Made by a program: the position numbers and the translations under genes. Positions 8,885 through 19,195 of a stretch of 64,000 bases of DNA are shown here, piece after piece. A model generated the notes under the pieces. That model saw only the letters and a list, made by a program, of their open reading frames with translations. It made no database searches and was not told the DNA's origin. The stretch is from NCBI RefSeq assembly GCF_947486615.1, contig NZ_CANKUD010000006.1, positions 222,325-286,324 on the forward strand, written 5' to 3'. Origin of the DNA: an uncultured Modestobacter sp. GTDB lineage: Bacteria; Actinomycetota; Actinomycetes; Mycobacteriales; Geodermatophilaceae. How positions within the stretch are numbered: the stretch's first letter is position 1; every line of letters starts with the position of its first letter.

Positions 8885-9682
8885 GTGACCGCAGCGACCG
8901 CCCTGCCCGCCTCCTTCGCCGACTTCGGTCCGGCGCAGCTGGCGGCGGGGATCGTCGCGGTCTACCTGGTCGTCGGGGAGCCGTTCGTGGGCTACGTGCT
9001 GCACCGGCGCTTCGAGGGCCGGCTGCGCACCGACCCGGCCGCCCGCCGGTCGTTCTACCGCCGGCTGCTGGTGCTCGAGTGGGGGCTGGCCCTCGTCGTC
9101 CTGGTGGTCTGGCTGGCCGCGCCCGGGGTCTCGGCGGGCGAGGTCGGCCTGGTCTGGCCGACCCGCTGGCCGGGCCCGTTCACCTGGGCCGCGGTGCTGG
9201 TGCTGGTGCTCCTGGTGCTGCTGTCCACCCGGGCGCTGCGCGGGGGAGCGGTGGCCGGCCCGCCGCCGGAGGCGCTGCGCCGGACCCGACCGGGGGAGGC
9301 CCGGCACGCCGAGCCGCCCGGGCACGCCACCCTCGCGCTGCTGCCCCGCAGCCGATCGGAGCGCCGGCTCTTCGGCCTGGTGGGGGTGACCGCCGGGGTG
9401 TGCGAGGAGTGGCTGTACCGCGGCTTCTTCCTCGCCGTGGTGGCCGCGCTGGTGCCGGCGCTGCCGGTCGGCCTGCTGGTGCTGGTCGCCGGTGCCGCCT
9501 TCGGCCTGGCGCACGCCTACCAGGGGCTGACCGGGGTGCTGACCACCGGCGTGCTGGGCGGCGTCCTGGCCGCGGTCTACCTCGGCACCGGGTCGTTGCT
9601 GCTGCCGGTGCTGCTGCACGCGGCGATCGACCTGCGCTTCCTGCTGGTGCCCTCCTCGGCGCTCCCGGCGGCGCTGCGGTGA
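8885..9682 (+). CDS. CPBP-family intramembrane metalloprotease
   Basis: 265 residues with about seven or eight hydrophobic segments. The three CPBP (Abi) motifs are present in order: EEWLYRGFF (two Glu and Arg), FGLAHAYQG (His) and LLHAAID (His), which form the metal site of Rce1-like glutamyl proteases. Members process prenylated or peptide substrates or act in bacteriocin immunity; the substrate here is unknown. GTG 8885 is 12 bp after the rluD stop, and the stop overlaps the next gene by 4 bp, so it probably belongs to a co-transcribed set. Confidence 0.85.
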   Translation: MTAATALPASFADFGPAQLAAGIVAVYLVVGEPFVGYVLHRRFEGRLRTDPAARRSFYRRLLVLEWGLALVVLVVWLAAPGVSAGEVGLVWPTRWPGPFTWAAVLVLVLLVLLSTRALRGGAVAGPPPEALRRTRPGEARHAEPPGHATLALLPRSRSERRLFGLVGVTAGVCEEWLYRGFFLAVVAALVPALPVGLLVLVAGAAFGLAHAYQGLTGVLTTGVLGGVLAAVYLGTGSLLLPVLLHAAIDLRFLLVPSSALPAALR

Positions 9683-10143
9683 GCGCACCCCGGGCGACGG
9701 TGGCCACCGCCGAGGACTGGCCGGAGGTGACGGCGCTGCGGCACCGGGTGTTCGTGGCCGAGCAGGGCGTCCCCGCGGAGCTGGAGCACGACGACGCCGA
9801 CACGACGGCCGTGCACGCGGTCGGCCGGGACGAGGCCGGCCGGGTGGTGGCCACCGGCCGGCTGCTGCTGGACGCCGCCGGGCCCGGCCGTGCCGTGATC
9901 GGCCGGATGGCCGCCGACGCCGCGGTGCGCGGCCGCGGGCACGGGGCCGCGGTGCTCGCCGCCCTGCACCGGGCGGCCGCGGAGCACGGGCAGGTGGAGG
10001 TCGAGCTGCACGCGCAGGCGACCGCGCGCGGCTTCTACGAGCGGGCCGGGTACCGCACCGTCGGTGCGGAGTACCTGGAGGTCGGGATCGCCCACGTCAC
10101 CATGCGCCGCCGCCTCGACGCGGAGCGCGCGGGGCAGGTGTGA
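9679..10143 (+). CDS. GNAT-family N-acetyltransferase
   Basis: 154 residues. The N-terminal LRHRVFVAEQGVPAELEHDDADT segment is typical of ElaA/YjcF-like acyltransferases. The acetyl-CoA loop reads RMAADAAVRGRGHGAAVL and the C-terminal part has LHAQATARGFYERAGY. Substrate unknown. The GTG start overlaps the stop of the CPBP gene (GTGA), so translation is likely coupled. Confidence 0.88.
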   Translation: MSAPRATVATAEDWPEVTALRHRVFVAEQGVPAELEHDDADTTAVHAVGRDEAGRVVATGRLLLDAAGPGRAVIGRMAADAAVRGRGHGAAVLAALHRAAAEHGQVEVELHAQATARGFYERAGYRTVGAEYLEVGIAHVTMRRRLDAERAGQV

Positions 10144-10354
10144 CGGAGTGGTCCGGATCGCGGAGACACGTCCTGTCGGACCCTCGGCGTAGGACTCCGG
10201 AGGTGCGAGGATCGGAGGACCGGTCACCGCACCGAGCCCAGTCGTAGAGCAGCACCGAACGGCCTTCCCCGCCGGTCACCCAGAACCACCCGCCGCCCCT
10301 GCCCACCCGCCGGTGAGCAGGCGGTGTGCACGACCGTGAGGAGCACCCCACAGC

Positions 10355-13300
10355 ATGAGCAGCGCCCCGTCGTCCGAGAACTTCGTGCACCTGCACGTGC
10401 ACACCGAGTACTCGATGCTCGACGGGGCCGCGAAGCTCGGTGAGGTGACCAAGGCCGCCGCTGCGGAGGGCATGCCGGCGCTGGCGATGACCGACCACGG
10501 CAACGTGTTCGGCGCCTACGACTTCTACAAGCAGGCCAACGCCGCCGGGGTCAAGCCGATCATCGGCATGGAGGGCTACTACACGCCCGGCTCCCGGTTC
10601 GACCGCGCCCCGTTCGACTTCGGCGACAAGCTGATCGACGAGGAGGGCGACGGCGGGTCCAACCGTGGCAAGGCCGCCTACACGCACATGACCCTGCTGG
10701 CCAAGACCACCGAGGGCATGCACAACCTCTTCCGCATCTCCTCGCTGGCCAGCCTGGAGGGCCAGTACCGCAAGCCGCGCTTCGACCGCGACCTGCTGGA
10801 GCGGTACGGCAAGGGCCTCATCGCCACCACCGGGTGCCCGTCCGGTGAGGTCAACATGTGGCTGCGGGCCGGCAAGGTCGACAAGGCCCGCCAGGCCGCC
10901 GCGGACTTCCAGGACATCTTCGGCAAGGAGAACTTCTACGCCGAGATCATGGACCACGGGCTGTCCATCGAGAAGAAGACCAAGCCCGCCCTGCTGGAGA
11001 TCGCCAAGGAGCTGGGCATCCCGCTGCTGGGCACCAACGACCTGCACTACACCCACCGCGAGGACGCGCAGGCGCACGACGCCCTGCTGTGCATCCAGAC
11101 CGGCTCACGGCTCAACGAGCCCAACCGGTTCAAGTTCAACGGCGACGGCTACTACCTGAAGTCCGCCGCCGAGATGCGCGCGCTGTTCCGGGAGCACCCC
11201 GAGGCCTGCGACAACACACTGCTGATCGCCGAGCAGTGCGAGGTGCACTTCACCGAGGGCGCCGACCTGATGCCCCGCTTCCCGCTCCCCGAGGGTGAGG
11301 ACGAGACCTCCTGGTTCATCAAGGAGGTCGAGGTAGGGCTGCACAAGCGCTACCCGGCCGGCATCCCCGACCACGTGCGCAAGCAGGCCGACTACGAGGT
11401 CGGGATCATCACCCAGATGGGCTTCCCGGGGTACTTCCTCGTGGTCGCCGACTTCATCAACTGGGCCAAGGACAACGGCATCCGGGTGGGCCCCGGCCGT
11501 GGCTCGGCCGCGGGCTCCATGGCCGCCTTCGCCATGGGCATCACCGACCTCGACCCGCTGGCGCACGGGCTGATCTTCGAGCGGTTCCTCAACCCCGAGC
11601 GCGTCTCCATGCCCGACGTCGACATCGACTTCGACGACCGCCGCCGCGGCGAGGTCATCCAGTACGTCTCGCAGAAGTACGGCGAGGAGCGGGTCAGCCA
11701 GATCGTCACCTACGGCACCATCAAGGCCAAGGCCGCGATCAAGGACGCCGCCCGGGTGCTGGACCGGCCCTACTCGGTGGGCGACGAGCTGACCAAGCTG
11801 ATGCCGCCGGGCGTCATGGGCAAGGACATCCCGCTGTCGGGGATCTTCGACCCCAAGCACGACCGCTACAAGGAGGCCGGGGAGTTCCGGGCCCGCTACG
11901 AGTCCGACCCGGGTGCGGCCGAGGTCGTCGACCAGGCCCGCAAGCTCGAGGGCCTGAAGCGGCAGTGGGGCGTGCACGCGGCCGGGGTGATCATCGGCCG
12001 CTACCCGCTGATCGACAGCATCCCGATCATGCGGCGCGAGGCCGACGGCGCGATCATCACGCAGTTCGACTACCCGACCTGCGAGACGCTCGGCCTGCTC
12101 AAGATGGACTTCCTGGGCCTGCGCAACCTCACCGTGATCGACGATGCGCTGCGCAACATCGTCATCAACGGCAAGGAACCGGTCGACCTCGACGAGATCA
12201 GCAAGGACCTCACCGACCCGAACACCTACGCGCTGCTCTCCCGCGGGGACACCCTGGGCGTCTTCCAGTTCGACGGCGGCCCGATGCGGTCGCTGCTGCG
12301 GCTGATGCGGCCGGACAACTTCGAGGACATCTCCGCCGTCGGCGCGCTCTACCGGCCCGGCCCGATGGGCGCGAACTCGCACACGAACTACGCGCTGCGC
12401 AAGAACGGCCAGCAGGAGATCACCCCGATCCACCCCGAGCTGGCCGAGCCGCTCGCGGAGATCCTGGGGCAGACCTACGGCCTGATCGTGTACCAGGAGC
12501 AGGTCATGGCGATCGCGCAGAAGGTCGCCGGGTACTCCCTCGGCAAGGCCGACCTGCTGCGGCGCGCGATGGGCAAGAAGAAGAAGTCGGTGCTGGACGC
12601 CGAGTACGTCGGCTTCGAGGCCGGCATGAAGGCCAACGGCTACTCCGCCGCGGCGGTCAAGACGCTCTGGGACATCCTCGTCCCGTTCGCCGACTACGCG
12701 TTCAACAAGGCGCACTCGGCGGCCTACGGCCTGGTCTCCTACTGGACCGCCTACCTCAAGGCCAACTACCCGGCCGAGTACATGGCCGGCCTGCTCACCA
12801 GCGTCGGCGACGACAAGGACCGCCGGCCGGTGTACCTGGCCGAGTGCCGCCGGATGGGCATCAAGGTGCTGCCGCCGGACGTCAACGAGTCCTCCTGGGA
12901 CTTCACCGCCGTCGGCAACGACATCCGGTTCGGGTTGGCCTCGGTGCGCAACGTGGGCACCAACGTGGTGGAGTCGATCGTCCGGGCGCGCGAGGAGAAG
13001 GGCGCGTTCAAGGACTTCGCCGACTTCATGCGCAAGATCGACACGGTCGCCTGCAACAAGAAGGTCATCGAGTCCCTCGCCAAGGCCGGCGGGTTCGACT
13101 CCCTGGGCCACTCCCGGCAGGGCATCGCGGCGATCCACGTCCAGGCCGTCGACTCCGCGATGAGCCTCAAGCGCAAGGAGGCCGAGGGGCAGTTCGACCT
13201 CTTCGGCAGCTTCGGCGAGGACGGCGGCGGTGAGCTCGGCGATCCGCTGAGCGCCGCGCTGGACATCCCGATCCCGACCGCCGACTGGTCCAAGGCCGAG

Positions 13301-13924
13301 CGGCTGGTCTTCGAGCGCGACATGCTCGGCCTCTACGTCTCCGACCACCCGCTGCACGGCGTGGAGCACGTGCTGACCTCGCACGCCGACACCGCACTCG
13401 CCGAGATCATCGCCGGGGGAGTGGAGGACGGTGCGAACGTGACCATCGCCGGCATCCTGACCGCGGTCGGCCCGCGCACCAACAAGCAGGGCGCCCCGTG
13501 GGCGATCGCGACCATCGAGGACCTCGAGGCCGGCCTGGAGGTGCTCTTCTTCCCGAAGACGTGGGCCCAGGTGTCGGACAAGGTCGTCCGGGACCAGATC
13601 GTGGTGGTCAAGGGGCGGATCAGCCGCCGCGACGACACCCCGTCGCTGTTCGCCTCCGAGGTGACCGTCCCCGAGCTCACCGAGGGGCCGCGCGGGCCGG
13701 TGCTGGTCTCCATGCCCGCCGCCCGCTGCACCCCGCCGGTGGTGGAGCGGCTGCGTGAGGTGCTGGGCAGCCACCCGGGCACCACCGAGGTGCAGCTCAA
13801 GCTGCTCAACGGCGGCCGGGAGACGGTGCTGCGGCTGGACCAGGGGCTGCGGGTGCGCCCGAGCACCGCGCTGATGGGCGACATCAAGGCCCTGCTGGGG
13901 CCCACGAGCGTCGCCCTGCTGTGA
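10355..13924 (+). CDS. dnaE: DNA polymerase III alpha subunit
   Basis: Replicative polymerase, 1,189 residues, normal for actinobacterial DnaE1. The N-terminal PHP domain starts with HLHVHTEYSMLDG and AMTDHGN and keeps metal ligands. The palm domain has catalytic Asp residues in PDVDIDFD (D421, D423). The fingers/beta-binding region and a C-terminal OB domain (VTIAGILTAVG) follow. In mycobacteria the PHP domain gives proofreading; the ligand pattern here agrees. ATG 10355 has GAGGAG 13 nt upstream. The gene ends directly at repeat copy A. No intein. Confidence 0.97.
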   Translation: MSSAPSSENFVHLHVHTEYSMLDGAAKLGEVTKAAAAEGMPALAMTDHGNVFGAYDFYKQANAAGVKPIIGMEGYYTPGSRFDRAPFDFGDKLIDEEGDGGSNRGKAAYTHMTLLAKTTEGMHNLFRISSLASLEGQYRKPRFDRDLLERYGKGLIATTGCPSGEVNMWLRAGKVDKARQAAADFQDIFGKENFYAEIMDHGLSIEKKTKPALLEIAKELGIPLLGTNDLHYTHREDAQAHDALLCIQTGSRLNEPNRFKFNGDGYYLKSAAEMRALFREHPEACDNTLLIAEQCEVHFTEGADLMPRFPLPEGEDETSWFIKEVEVGLHKRYPAGIPDHVRKQADYEVGIITQMGFPGYFLVVADFINWAKDNGIRVGPGRGSAAGSMAAFAMGITDLDPLAHGLIFERFLNPERVSMPDVDIDFDDRRRGEVIQYVSQKYGEERVSQIVTYGTIKAKAAIKDAARVLDRPYSVGDELTKLMPPGVMGKDIPLSGIFDPKHDRYKEAGEFRARYESDPGAAEVVDQARKLEGLKRQWGVHAAGVIIGRYPLIDSIPIMRREADGAIITQFDYPTCETLGLLKMDFLGLRNLTVIDDALRNIVINGKEPVDLDEISKDLTDPNTYALLSRGDTLGVFQFDGGPMRSLLRLMRPDNFEDISAVGALYRPGPMGANSHTNYALRKNGQQEITPIHPELAEPLAEILGQTYGLIVYQEQVMAIAQKVAGYSLGKADLLRRAMGKKKKSVLDAEYVGFEAGMKANGYSAAAVKTLWDILVPFADYAFNKAHSAAYGLVSYWTAYLKANYPAEYMAGLLTSVGDDKDRRPVYLAECRRMGIKVLPPDVNESSWDFTAVGNDIRFGLASVRNVGTNVVESIVRAREEKGAFKDFADFMRKIDTVACNKKVIESLAKAGGFDSLGHSRQGIAAIHVQAVDSAMSLKRKEAEGQFDLFGSFGEDGGGELGDPLSAALDIPIPTADWSKAERLVFERDMLGLYVSDHPLHGVEHVLTSHADTALAEIIAGGVEDGANVTIAGILTAVGPRTNKQGAPWAIATIEDLEAGLEVLFFPKTWAQVSDKVVRDQIVVVKGRISRRDDTPSLFASEVTVPELTEGPRGPVLVSMPAARCTPPVVERLREVLGSHPGTTEVQLKLLNGGRETVLRLDQGLRVRPSTALMGDIKALLGPTSVALL

Positions 13925-13932
13925 AGAAGGTG

Positions 13933-13991
13933 GAAGGACCCCCGTGCCCCCCACCACTCGCGAGCTCGCGGCGGGACCCCGCACGGGGGCC
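13933..13991. repeat. dispersed structured repeat, copy A (after dnaE)
   Basis: Starts GAAGGACC 9 bp after the dnaE stop. Perfect 9-bp arms CCCCCGTGC (13939-13947) and GCACGGGGG (13981-13989) have a 42-nt offset, and the perfect 12-bp palindrome CGCGAGCTCGCG (13959-13970) lies inside. It could act as the dnaE terminator. Confidence 0.8.
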
Positions 13992-14074
13992 GGGCCTCAT
14001 TCCTCGCCCGCTCGGCACGAGCCTCTGGACGGGGCCGCCGGGGCGGGCCACGGGGCGCAGGTGAGGATGGGGCG

Positions 14075-14803
14075 GTGAGCGATCCTCGTCCGGCCGGTCC
14101 GGGTCGGCCGTTCCCCTCCGGTCCCGCGGTGCCGACCGGACGGCCGGTGCCTGCTCCGCCGGTCGCGGTCGGGCCGTCGACGACGAGGCCGGGCTGGCTG
14201 CCGGCCCGCCCGGCGGGGACGCCCGGACTGCGGGACAGCCGCGCGGACCTGCGCCCGGCACTGGTCACCGTGCTCGTGCTGGCCGTCTCCGGACTGGTCG
14301 CCGGGGGGCTGTGGCTGTGGCTGGCCCCGCGCGCCGACTACCGGGTCACCGACGCGGGCGTCGTCCCGGTGGACGGGCCGGTGTCGGCGGAGATCTTCAT
14401 GGCCGACGACGGCGTCTTCGTGCTCCTGCTGGCTGCCCTCGGGCTGCTCGCCGGCCTCGCGGGCTGGTTCCTGCTGCGCCGCTACCGCGGGGCACTGACC
14501 CTGGCCGCACTGGCCACCGGGTCGCTCGCGGCCGGCGTCGTCGCCTGGCAGCTCGGCGAGCGGCTGGGCGCCGGGCCCACCGAGGCCCAGCTGGCCGAGG
14601 TCGGGACGACGGTCACCACCGGGCTCGACCTGGGTGCCGCTGCCGCGCTCGCGGTCGGCCCGTTCTTCGCCGTCCTGGCCTACCTGGTGGCCGCGGTGCT
14701 CTCCAGCGAGGACGACCTCGGACGCCCGGACGACCAGCTCGTCCCGGTGACCCCGCCTCGCCCCCCACTGCCGCCGGTCCCGCCACCGGCTCCCCGCCCG
14801 TAG
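14075..14803 (+). CDS. DUF2567-like membrane protein
   Basis: 242 residues. A Pro-rich N-terminus of about 65 residues is followed by four predicted membrane helices (about 70-92, 115-135, 145-165, 190-212) and a Pro-rich tail. An extracytoplasmic loop after helix 1 contains PRADYRVTDAGVVPV, a pattern I associate with the actinobacterial DUF2567 family; function unknown. GTG 14075 has GAGGAT 6 nt upstream and is probably leaderless. It converges on the LON-domain gene. Confidence 0.75.
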   Translation: MSDPRPAGPGRPFPSGPAVPTGRPVPAPPVAVGPSTTRPGWLPARPAGTPGLRDSRADLRPALVTVLVLAVSGLVAGGLWLWLAPRADYRVTDAGVVPVDGPVSAEIFMADDGVFVLLLAALGLLAGLAGWFLLRRYRGALTLAALATGSLAAGVVAWQLGERLGAGPTEAQLAEVGTTVTTGLDLGAAAALAVGPFFAVLAYLVAAVLSSEDDLGRPDDQLVPVTPPRPPLPPVPPPAPRP

Positions 14804-14839
14804 CCGGCCGGCGGCCCGGAACCCGTCCACGGTCCGCCC

Positions 14840-14901
14840 GACCCGGCCTCGTCCAGAGGCTCGCCCCGAGCGTGCGAGGGGTGAGGAGGACGGGGTCCTT
14901 C
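14840..14901. repeat. dispersed structured repeat, copy F (after LON-domain gene)
   Basis: Read on the minus strand it begins one base after the LON-domain gene stop (TGA then AGAAGGACC), as in copies A and B. The core matches copy E closely, while the outer arms pair only partly (GACCC/GGGTC and CCTC/GAGG). Confidence 0.7.
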
Positions 14902-14902
14902 T

Positions 14903-15832
14903 TCAGTTGGCGGTCATCGGGGTGGCGAACTGGCGCAGCGGCACGGGCACCGCGCCCAGCGTGCGCAGCAGGGTGAGCTCGCGGCGCAGCAGCCGGGACT
15001 CCAGCGTCAGCCGGCGGCGGGTGGCCGACTCGGCGAGCAGCGCCTGCCGGTCCTCGGTCGTGAGCAACGCGGCCGAGGCGACCAGGTAGGACAGCCCGCG
15101 CGCGTCGTCGCTGACCTCCCGCAGCAGGGCGGCGGTGGCGCTGAGCTCGGCCGGGGTGCCGTCGTCCTCGGGGAGCAGCTCGCCGGGGGTGAGCGCCTCC
15201 AGCACCTCGTCGGAGAGCCCGTCGGGGTCCCCGCCCTGGCGGACGGCGACGTCGGCGACGTAGCGGGCGAAGAGGTCCCGGACGTTGCCGGCCAGCACCT
15301 CCAGTGACCCGCGGGCCACCTCGCTGACCACCTCCTCGGGCACGATGCCCGCCGCGGACTCCGGTCCGACCAGACCGTCCGCGTTGCCGGCGGCCTCCTC
15401 GGCGGCCTCCTCCTCGTCCAGCCACTCGACGACGGCCTGCAGGTACGGCGGCTCGGCGCCGTCGGCGTCCTGCCCGCCGTCGGGCGGCACGATCACGTCC
15501 AGCAGCCGGAACCGGTCGCTGCCCACCGCGACCAGCCGGTAGCCGCCGTCGCTCTGCGGCGCGATGACCCGCACGACCGCGGTGCAGCCCACGTCGTAGA
15601 GCGCCTCGGCCGGGGCGACCCGCTCGACCTCCCAGCCCTGCCGGATGGCGACCACGCCGAAGCGCCGCTGGGCGCCCTCGGGCCGGGCGGTGAGGTCGAC
15701 GACCAGCCGGCGGTAGCGGGGCTCGAAGATCTGCAGCGGCAGGACCACACCGGGGAACAGCGGGGTCTCCAGCGGGAACAGCGGGATGACCTCGCGCCCG
15801 CTCGCGCCCGCCCCTGCGCCTGGCTCAGCCAC
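14903..15832 (-). CDS. LON substrate-binding (N-terminal) domain protein
   Basis: 309 residues. It begins with the LON N-domain pattern [26 protein letters not shown] and continues with VVAIRQG and GCTAVVRVI strands; a helical region follows. No AAA+ or protease domain is present, so this is the stand-alone LAN/LON-domain type, of unknown role in proteostasis. GTG 15832 has TAGGCT (complement of 15839-15844) 6 nt upstream and no ribosome site, which supports a leaderless start. Divergent from hisD. Confidence 0.88.
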   Translation of the reverse strand: MAEPGAGAGASGREVIPLFPLETPLFPGVVLPLQIFEPRYRRLVVDLTARPEGAQRRFGVVAIRQGWEVERVAPAEALYDVGCTAVVRVIAPQSDGGYRLVAVGSDRFRLLDVIVPPDGGQDADGAEPPYLQAVVEWLDEEEAAEEAAGNADGLVGPESAAGIVPEEVVSEVARGSLEVLAGNVRDLFARYVADVAVRQGGDPDGLSDEVLEALTPGELLPEDDGTPAELSATAALLREVSDDARGLSYLVASAALLTTEDRQALLAESATRRRLTLESRLLRRELTLLRTLGAVPVPLRQFATPMTAN

Positions 15833-15838
15833 GCGGCG

Positions 15839-15844
15839 AGCCTA
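15839..15844 (-). promoter_or_regulatory. -10 element TAGGCT, LON-domain gene
   Basis: TAGGCT on the minus strand, 6 nt before GTG 15832. Leaderless arrangement. Confidence 0.6.
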
Positions 15845-15874
15845 CGGGCAGCAGGGCCGCTGCACCGGAGCGTC

Positions 15875-15880
15875 TACGGT
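15875..15880 (+). promoter_or_regulatory. candidate -10 TACGGT for hisD operon
   Basis: TACGGT about 34 nt before the hisD start; a short leader containing the GGAGG site would follow. Confidence 0.45.
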
Positions 15881-15914
15881 TGGGTGTTCTCCCGCTCGTA
15901 CCCGGAGGTGCTCC

Positions 15915-17219
15915 GTGCTGTCCCGCATCGACCTGCGTGGGTCCGCTCTGCCCGGGCCGCGTGAGCTCGCCCAGCTGCTGCCCCGCGCCGGCACCGACAT
16001 CGACTCGGTGCTGTCCGTCGTCCGCCCGATCTGCGAGGACGTGCGGCTGCGCGGCGCCGAGGCGGTCCGCGAGATCACCGCCCGGCTCGACGGCGTCGAC
16101 GTCCCGCACCTGGCGGTGCCGCAGGCCGCGCTGGACGAGGCGCTGGCCACGGTCGACCCCGCGGTCCGCGCCGCCCTGGTCGAGGCGATCGCCCGGGTGC
16201 GCAAGGTGCACGCCGACCAGCGCCGCACCGACGTCACCACCGACGTCGTCCCCGGCGGCATGGTCACCGAGCGCTGGGTGCCGGTGCGCCGGGTCGGCCT
16301 GTACGTGCCCGGCGGGCTCGCCCCGCTGCTGAGCTCGGTGGTGATGAACGTCGTGCCGGCGCAGCTGGCCGGCGTCGAGTCGATCGCGGTGGCGAGCCCG
16401 CCGCAGCGGGACAACGGCGGGCTGCCCGACCCCGGCGTCCTGGCCGCCTGCGCCCTGCTCGGCGTGACCGAGGTCTACGCCGTCGGCGGCGCGCAGGCGA
16501 TCGCCGTCTTCGGCTACGGCGCCGGGCCCTGCCAGCCGGTCGACATGGTCACCGGGCCGGGCAACGTCTACACGACCGCGGCCAAGCGGCTGCTGCGCGG
16601 GCTGATCGGGATCGACTCCGAGGCCGGGCCGACCGAGGTCGCCGTGCTGGCCGACGACACCGCCGACGCCGGGCACGTGGCCGCCGACCTGATCAGCCAG
16701 GCCGAGCACGACCCGCTGGCCGGTGCGGTGCTGGTGACCACCAGCGAGCAGCTCGCCGACGACGTGGTCGACCTGCTGCCCGGGCTGGTCGCGGCCACCA
16801 AGCACACCGAGCGGATCACCACCGCGCTGGGCGGCAGCCAGTCCGGCATCGTGCTGGTCGAGGACCTGGAGACCGGCCTGGCCGTGGTCGACGCCTACGC
16901 CGCCGAGCACCTGGAGATCCAGACGCGGGACGCTCGCGAGGTGGCGATGCGGGTGCGCAACGCCGGTGCGGTCTTCGTCGGCCCGTGGGCGCCGGTCTCC
17001 CTGGGCGACTACTGCGCCGGCTCCAACCACGTGCTGCCCACCGGTGGCTGCGCGCGGCACTCCAGCGGGCTGAGCGTGCAGTCGTTCCTGCGCGGCATCC
17101 ACCTGATCGAGTACGACGAGCAGGCGCTGGCCGACGTCGCCGGACACATCGACGCGCTCGCGGGTGCGGAGGACCTCCCCGCCCACGCGGCCGCCGTCCG
17201 GGCCCGGCAGCGTCGATGA
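15915..17219 (+). CDS. hisD: histidinol dehydrogenase
   Basis: Zn-dependent, NAD-linked four-electron oxidation of L-histidinol to histidine, the last step of the pathway. 434 residues, normal size. Conserved blocks visible include [34 protein letters not shown], the GPGNVYT loop and DSEAGPTEV, with catalytic and Zn-binding His/Gln/Asp residues in the QAEHDP, EHLEIQT and GSNHVLPT regions. GTG 15915 has GGAGG at 15904-15908. The stop overlaps the hisC start by 4 bp. Confidence 0.96.
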   Translation: MLSRIDLRGSALPGPRELAQLLPRAGTDIDSVLSVVRPICEDVRLRGAEAVREITARLDGVDVPHLAVPQAALDEALATVDPAVRAALVEAIARVRKVHADQRRTDVTTDVVPGGMVTERWVPVRRVGLYVPGGLAPLLSSVVMNVVPAQLAGVESIAVASPPQRDNGGLPDPGVLAACALLGVTEVYAVGGAQAIAVFGYGAGPCQPVDMVTGPGNVYTTAAKRLLRGLIGIDSEAGPTEVAVLADDTADAGHVAADLISQAEHDPLAGAVLVTTSEQLADDVVDLLPGLVAATKHTERITTALGGSQSGIVLVEDLETGLAVVDAYAAEHLEIQTRDAREVAMRVRNAGAVFVGPWAPVSLGDYCAGSNHVLPTGGCARHSSGLSVQSFLRGIHLIEYDEQALADVAGHIDALAGAEDLPAHAAAVRARQRR

Positions 17220-18322
17220 CCGGTCTCGAGGAGCTGCCGCTGCGCCCGGAGCTGCGGGGGAAGTCCGCCTACGGGGCACCGCAGCTCACGGTCGCGCACC
17301 AGCTCAACACCAACGAGAACCCCCACCCGCTGCCCGCGGGGCTGCTGGCCGACCTGGGCACCGCCCTGGCCGAGGCCTCGCGAGGGCTCAACCGGTACCC
17401 CGACCGCAACGCCGAGGCGTTGCGCACCGACCTGGCCAGGTACCTGACCCGCACCAGCGGCGAGCAGGTCGGCGTCGACCAGGTGTGGGCGGCCAACGGC
17501 TCCAACGAGGTGATCCAGCAGCTGCTCCAGGCGTTCGCCGGTGCGGGCCGTACGGCACTGGGCTTCACGCCTTCCTACTCGATGTACCCGGTCTACTGCA
17601 CGGGCACCAACACCGCCTGGGTCGAGGGGCACCGCCGTCCGGACTTCACCCTGGACGTCGACGCCGCGGTCGCCCAGGTGCGCGAGGTGCGCCCCGACGT
17701 CGTCTTCGTGACCAGCCCGAACAACCCGACCGGTACCGCGGTCGACCTCGAGACGATCGCCGCGCTGTACGAGGCGACCACCGGCGTGCTGGTGGTGGAC
17801 GAGGCCTACACCGAGTTCGCCCGCACCGGCACCGTGTCGGCGCTGTCGCTGTTGCCCGGGCGGCCGCGGCTGGTCGTCAGCCGGACGATGAGCAAGGCCT
17901 TCGGCATGGCCGGGCTGCGGCTGGGCTACCTGGCCGCCGACCCGGCGGTGGTCGAGGCCGTGCAACTGGTGCGGCTGCCGTACCACCTCAGCTCGCTCAC
18001 CCAGGCCGCCGCGCGGGCCGCGCTGGCGCACACCGACGAGCTGCTGGCCACCGTCGAGGCGGTCAAGGCCGAGCGGGACCGGATCGTGGCCGCGCTCCCG
18101 GCGATGGGGCTGACCAGCGTGCCCAGCGACGCGAACTTCGTGCTGTTCGGGCACCTCGCCGACTCGGCGGCCGCCTGGCAGGCGCTGCTGGACCGCGGCG
18201 TCCTGGTGCGCGACGTCGGGCTGCCCGGCTGGCTGCGGGTCACCGCCGGCACCACCGAGGAGACCGACGCCTTCCTCACCGCCCTGGGTGAGGTGGCCCC
18301 GGCCCACCGCCTGGGAGACTGA
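17216..18322 (+). CDS. hisC: histidinol-phosphate aminotransferase
   Basis: Fold-type I PLP aminotransferase converting imidazole-acetol phosphate and glutamate to histidinol phosphate. 368 residues. The [11 protein letters not shown]-terminal motif, SPNNPTG, DEAYTEF and the PLP lysine K227 in [12 protein letters not shown] are present. ATG 17216 overlaps the hisD stop (ATGA), so the two are translationally coupled; hisB follows after 4 bp. Confidence 0.96.
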   Translation: MTGLEELPLRPELRGKSAYGAPQLTVAHQLNTNENPHPLPAGLLADLGTALAEASRGLNRYPDRNAEALRTDLARYLTRTSGEQVGVDQVWAANGSNEVIQQLLQAFAGAGRTALGFTPSYSMYPVYCTGTNTAWVEGHRRPDFTLDVDAAVAQVREVRPDVVFVTSPNNPTGTAVDLETIAALYEATTGVLVVDEAYTEFARTGTVSALSLLPGRPRLVVSRTMSKAFGMAGLRLGYLAADPAVVEAVQLVRLPYHLSSLTQAAARAALAHTDELLATVEAVKAERDRIVAALPAMGLTSVPSDANFVLFGHLADSAAAWQALLDRGVLVRDVGLPGWLRVTAGTTEETDAFLTALGEVAPAHRLGD

Positions 18323-18326
18323 GCGC

Positions 18327-18923
18327 ATGAACCGCACTGCACGCGTCGAGCGGGCGACCAAGGAGACCACGCTCGTCGTCGAGCTCGACCTGGACGGCAC
18401 GGGCGTGGCCGACGTCGCCACCGGGGTCGGCTTCTACGACCACATGCTCACCGCGCTGTCCAAGCACAGCGGGATCGACCTGACCGTGCGCGCCGACGGC
18501 GACCTGCACATCGACGCCCACCACACCGTCGAGGACGTCGCCATCGCCCTGGGGCAGGCGTTCGCCGAGGCGATGGGCGACAAGCGCGGCATCACCCGGT
18601 ACGGCGACGCCACCATCCCGATGGACGAGGTGCTGGTGCAGGCCGCCGTCGACCTGTCGGGGCGCCCGTACTTCGTGCACGCCGAGCCCGAGAACATGAC
18701 GCCGATGATCGGGCCGGACTACCCGACGTCGCTGACCAAGCACGTGCTGGAGTCCTTCGCGTTCAACGCGAGGATTAGCCTGCACGTGCGGGTGCTCTAC
18801 GCCGGCCGCGACGCCCACCACATCGTGGAGGGGCAGTTCAAGGCGCTGGCCCGGGCGCTGCGCACCGCCGTCGCGCTGGACCCGCGGGTGACCGACGTGC
18901 CGTCCACGAAGGGCGCTCTGTGA
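18327..18923 (+). CDS. hisB: imidazoleglycerol-phosphate dehydratase
   Basis: 198 residues, the monofunctional HisB without the phosphatase domain, as usual in actinobacteria. It dehydrates imidazoleglycerol phosphate. The Mn-binding motifs DAHHTVED and DAHHIVEG are both present, plus GFYDHML near the N-terminus. ATG 18327 follows hisC by 4 bp. The stop overlaps the start of a small membrane-protein gene. Confidence 0.97.
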   Translation: MNRTARVERATKETTLVVELDLDGTGVADVATGVGFYDHMLTALSKHSGIDLTVRADGDLHIDAHHTVEDVAIALGQAFAEAMGDKRGITRYGDATIPMDEVLVQAAVDLSGRPYFVHAEPENMTPMIGPDYPTSLTKHVLESFAFNARISLHVRVLYAGRDAHHIVEGQFKALARALRTAVALDPRVTDVPSTKGAL

Positions 18924-19099
18924 CCTTCGGGGTCGCGCTGCTGATCGTCGGCGGCTTCCTGCTCGGCGGTGCCTTCAGCATCTTCAAGGCCGACTCCGAC
19001 GCCAAGGGCCGCACCAGCGGGCAGCTGGTCTTCGCCAGCACCCTCCTGGTGGCGGCCCTGCTGGCCACCGCCAGCGGCATCCTCTACCTGGTGGGCTGA
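18920..19099 (+). CDS. small two-helix membrane protein in the his operon
   Basis: 59 residues, starting at GTG 18920, which overlaps the hisB stop (GTGA). Two hydrophobic stretches (about residues 3-20 and 34-56) flank a charged turn with [13 protein letters not shown], so a hairpin membrane protein is predicted. I do not recognise the family. It is the last gene before a hairpin terminator, and its overlap with hisB argues that it is real and co-translated. A role in histidine metabolism is only suggested by position. Confidence 0.7.
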   Translation: MTFGVALLIVGGFLLGGAFSIFKADSDAKGRTSGQLVFASTLLVAALLATASGILYLVG

Positions 19100-19107
19100 A
19101 CGCCGGT

Positions 19108-19128
19108 CCTCCCCGCGGTGCGGGGAGG
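19108..19128 (+). terminator. hairpin at end of hisDCB operon
   Basis: 9-bp perfect stem 19108-19116 / 19120-19128 with a GGT loop, 8 bp after the small ORF stop. Flanking CCGG/CCGG bases may extend it. Confidence 0.55.
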
Positions 19129-19195
19129 GGGCCGGTGCTCCGCCGAGTCGGGCGCGGACTCCCGGACTGTCGGCGTCGTGCGGCAGGCTGCGCGC

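Noticed and set aside
11105..13984. 959-codon frame antisense to dnaE
   Set aside because: A shadow of dnaE; Asp/Gly/Val/His-rich without motifs.
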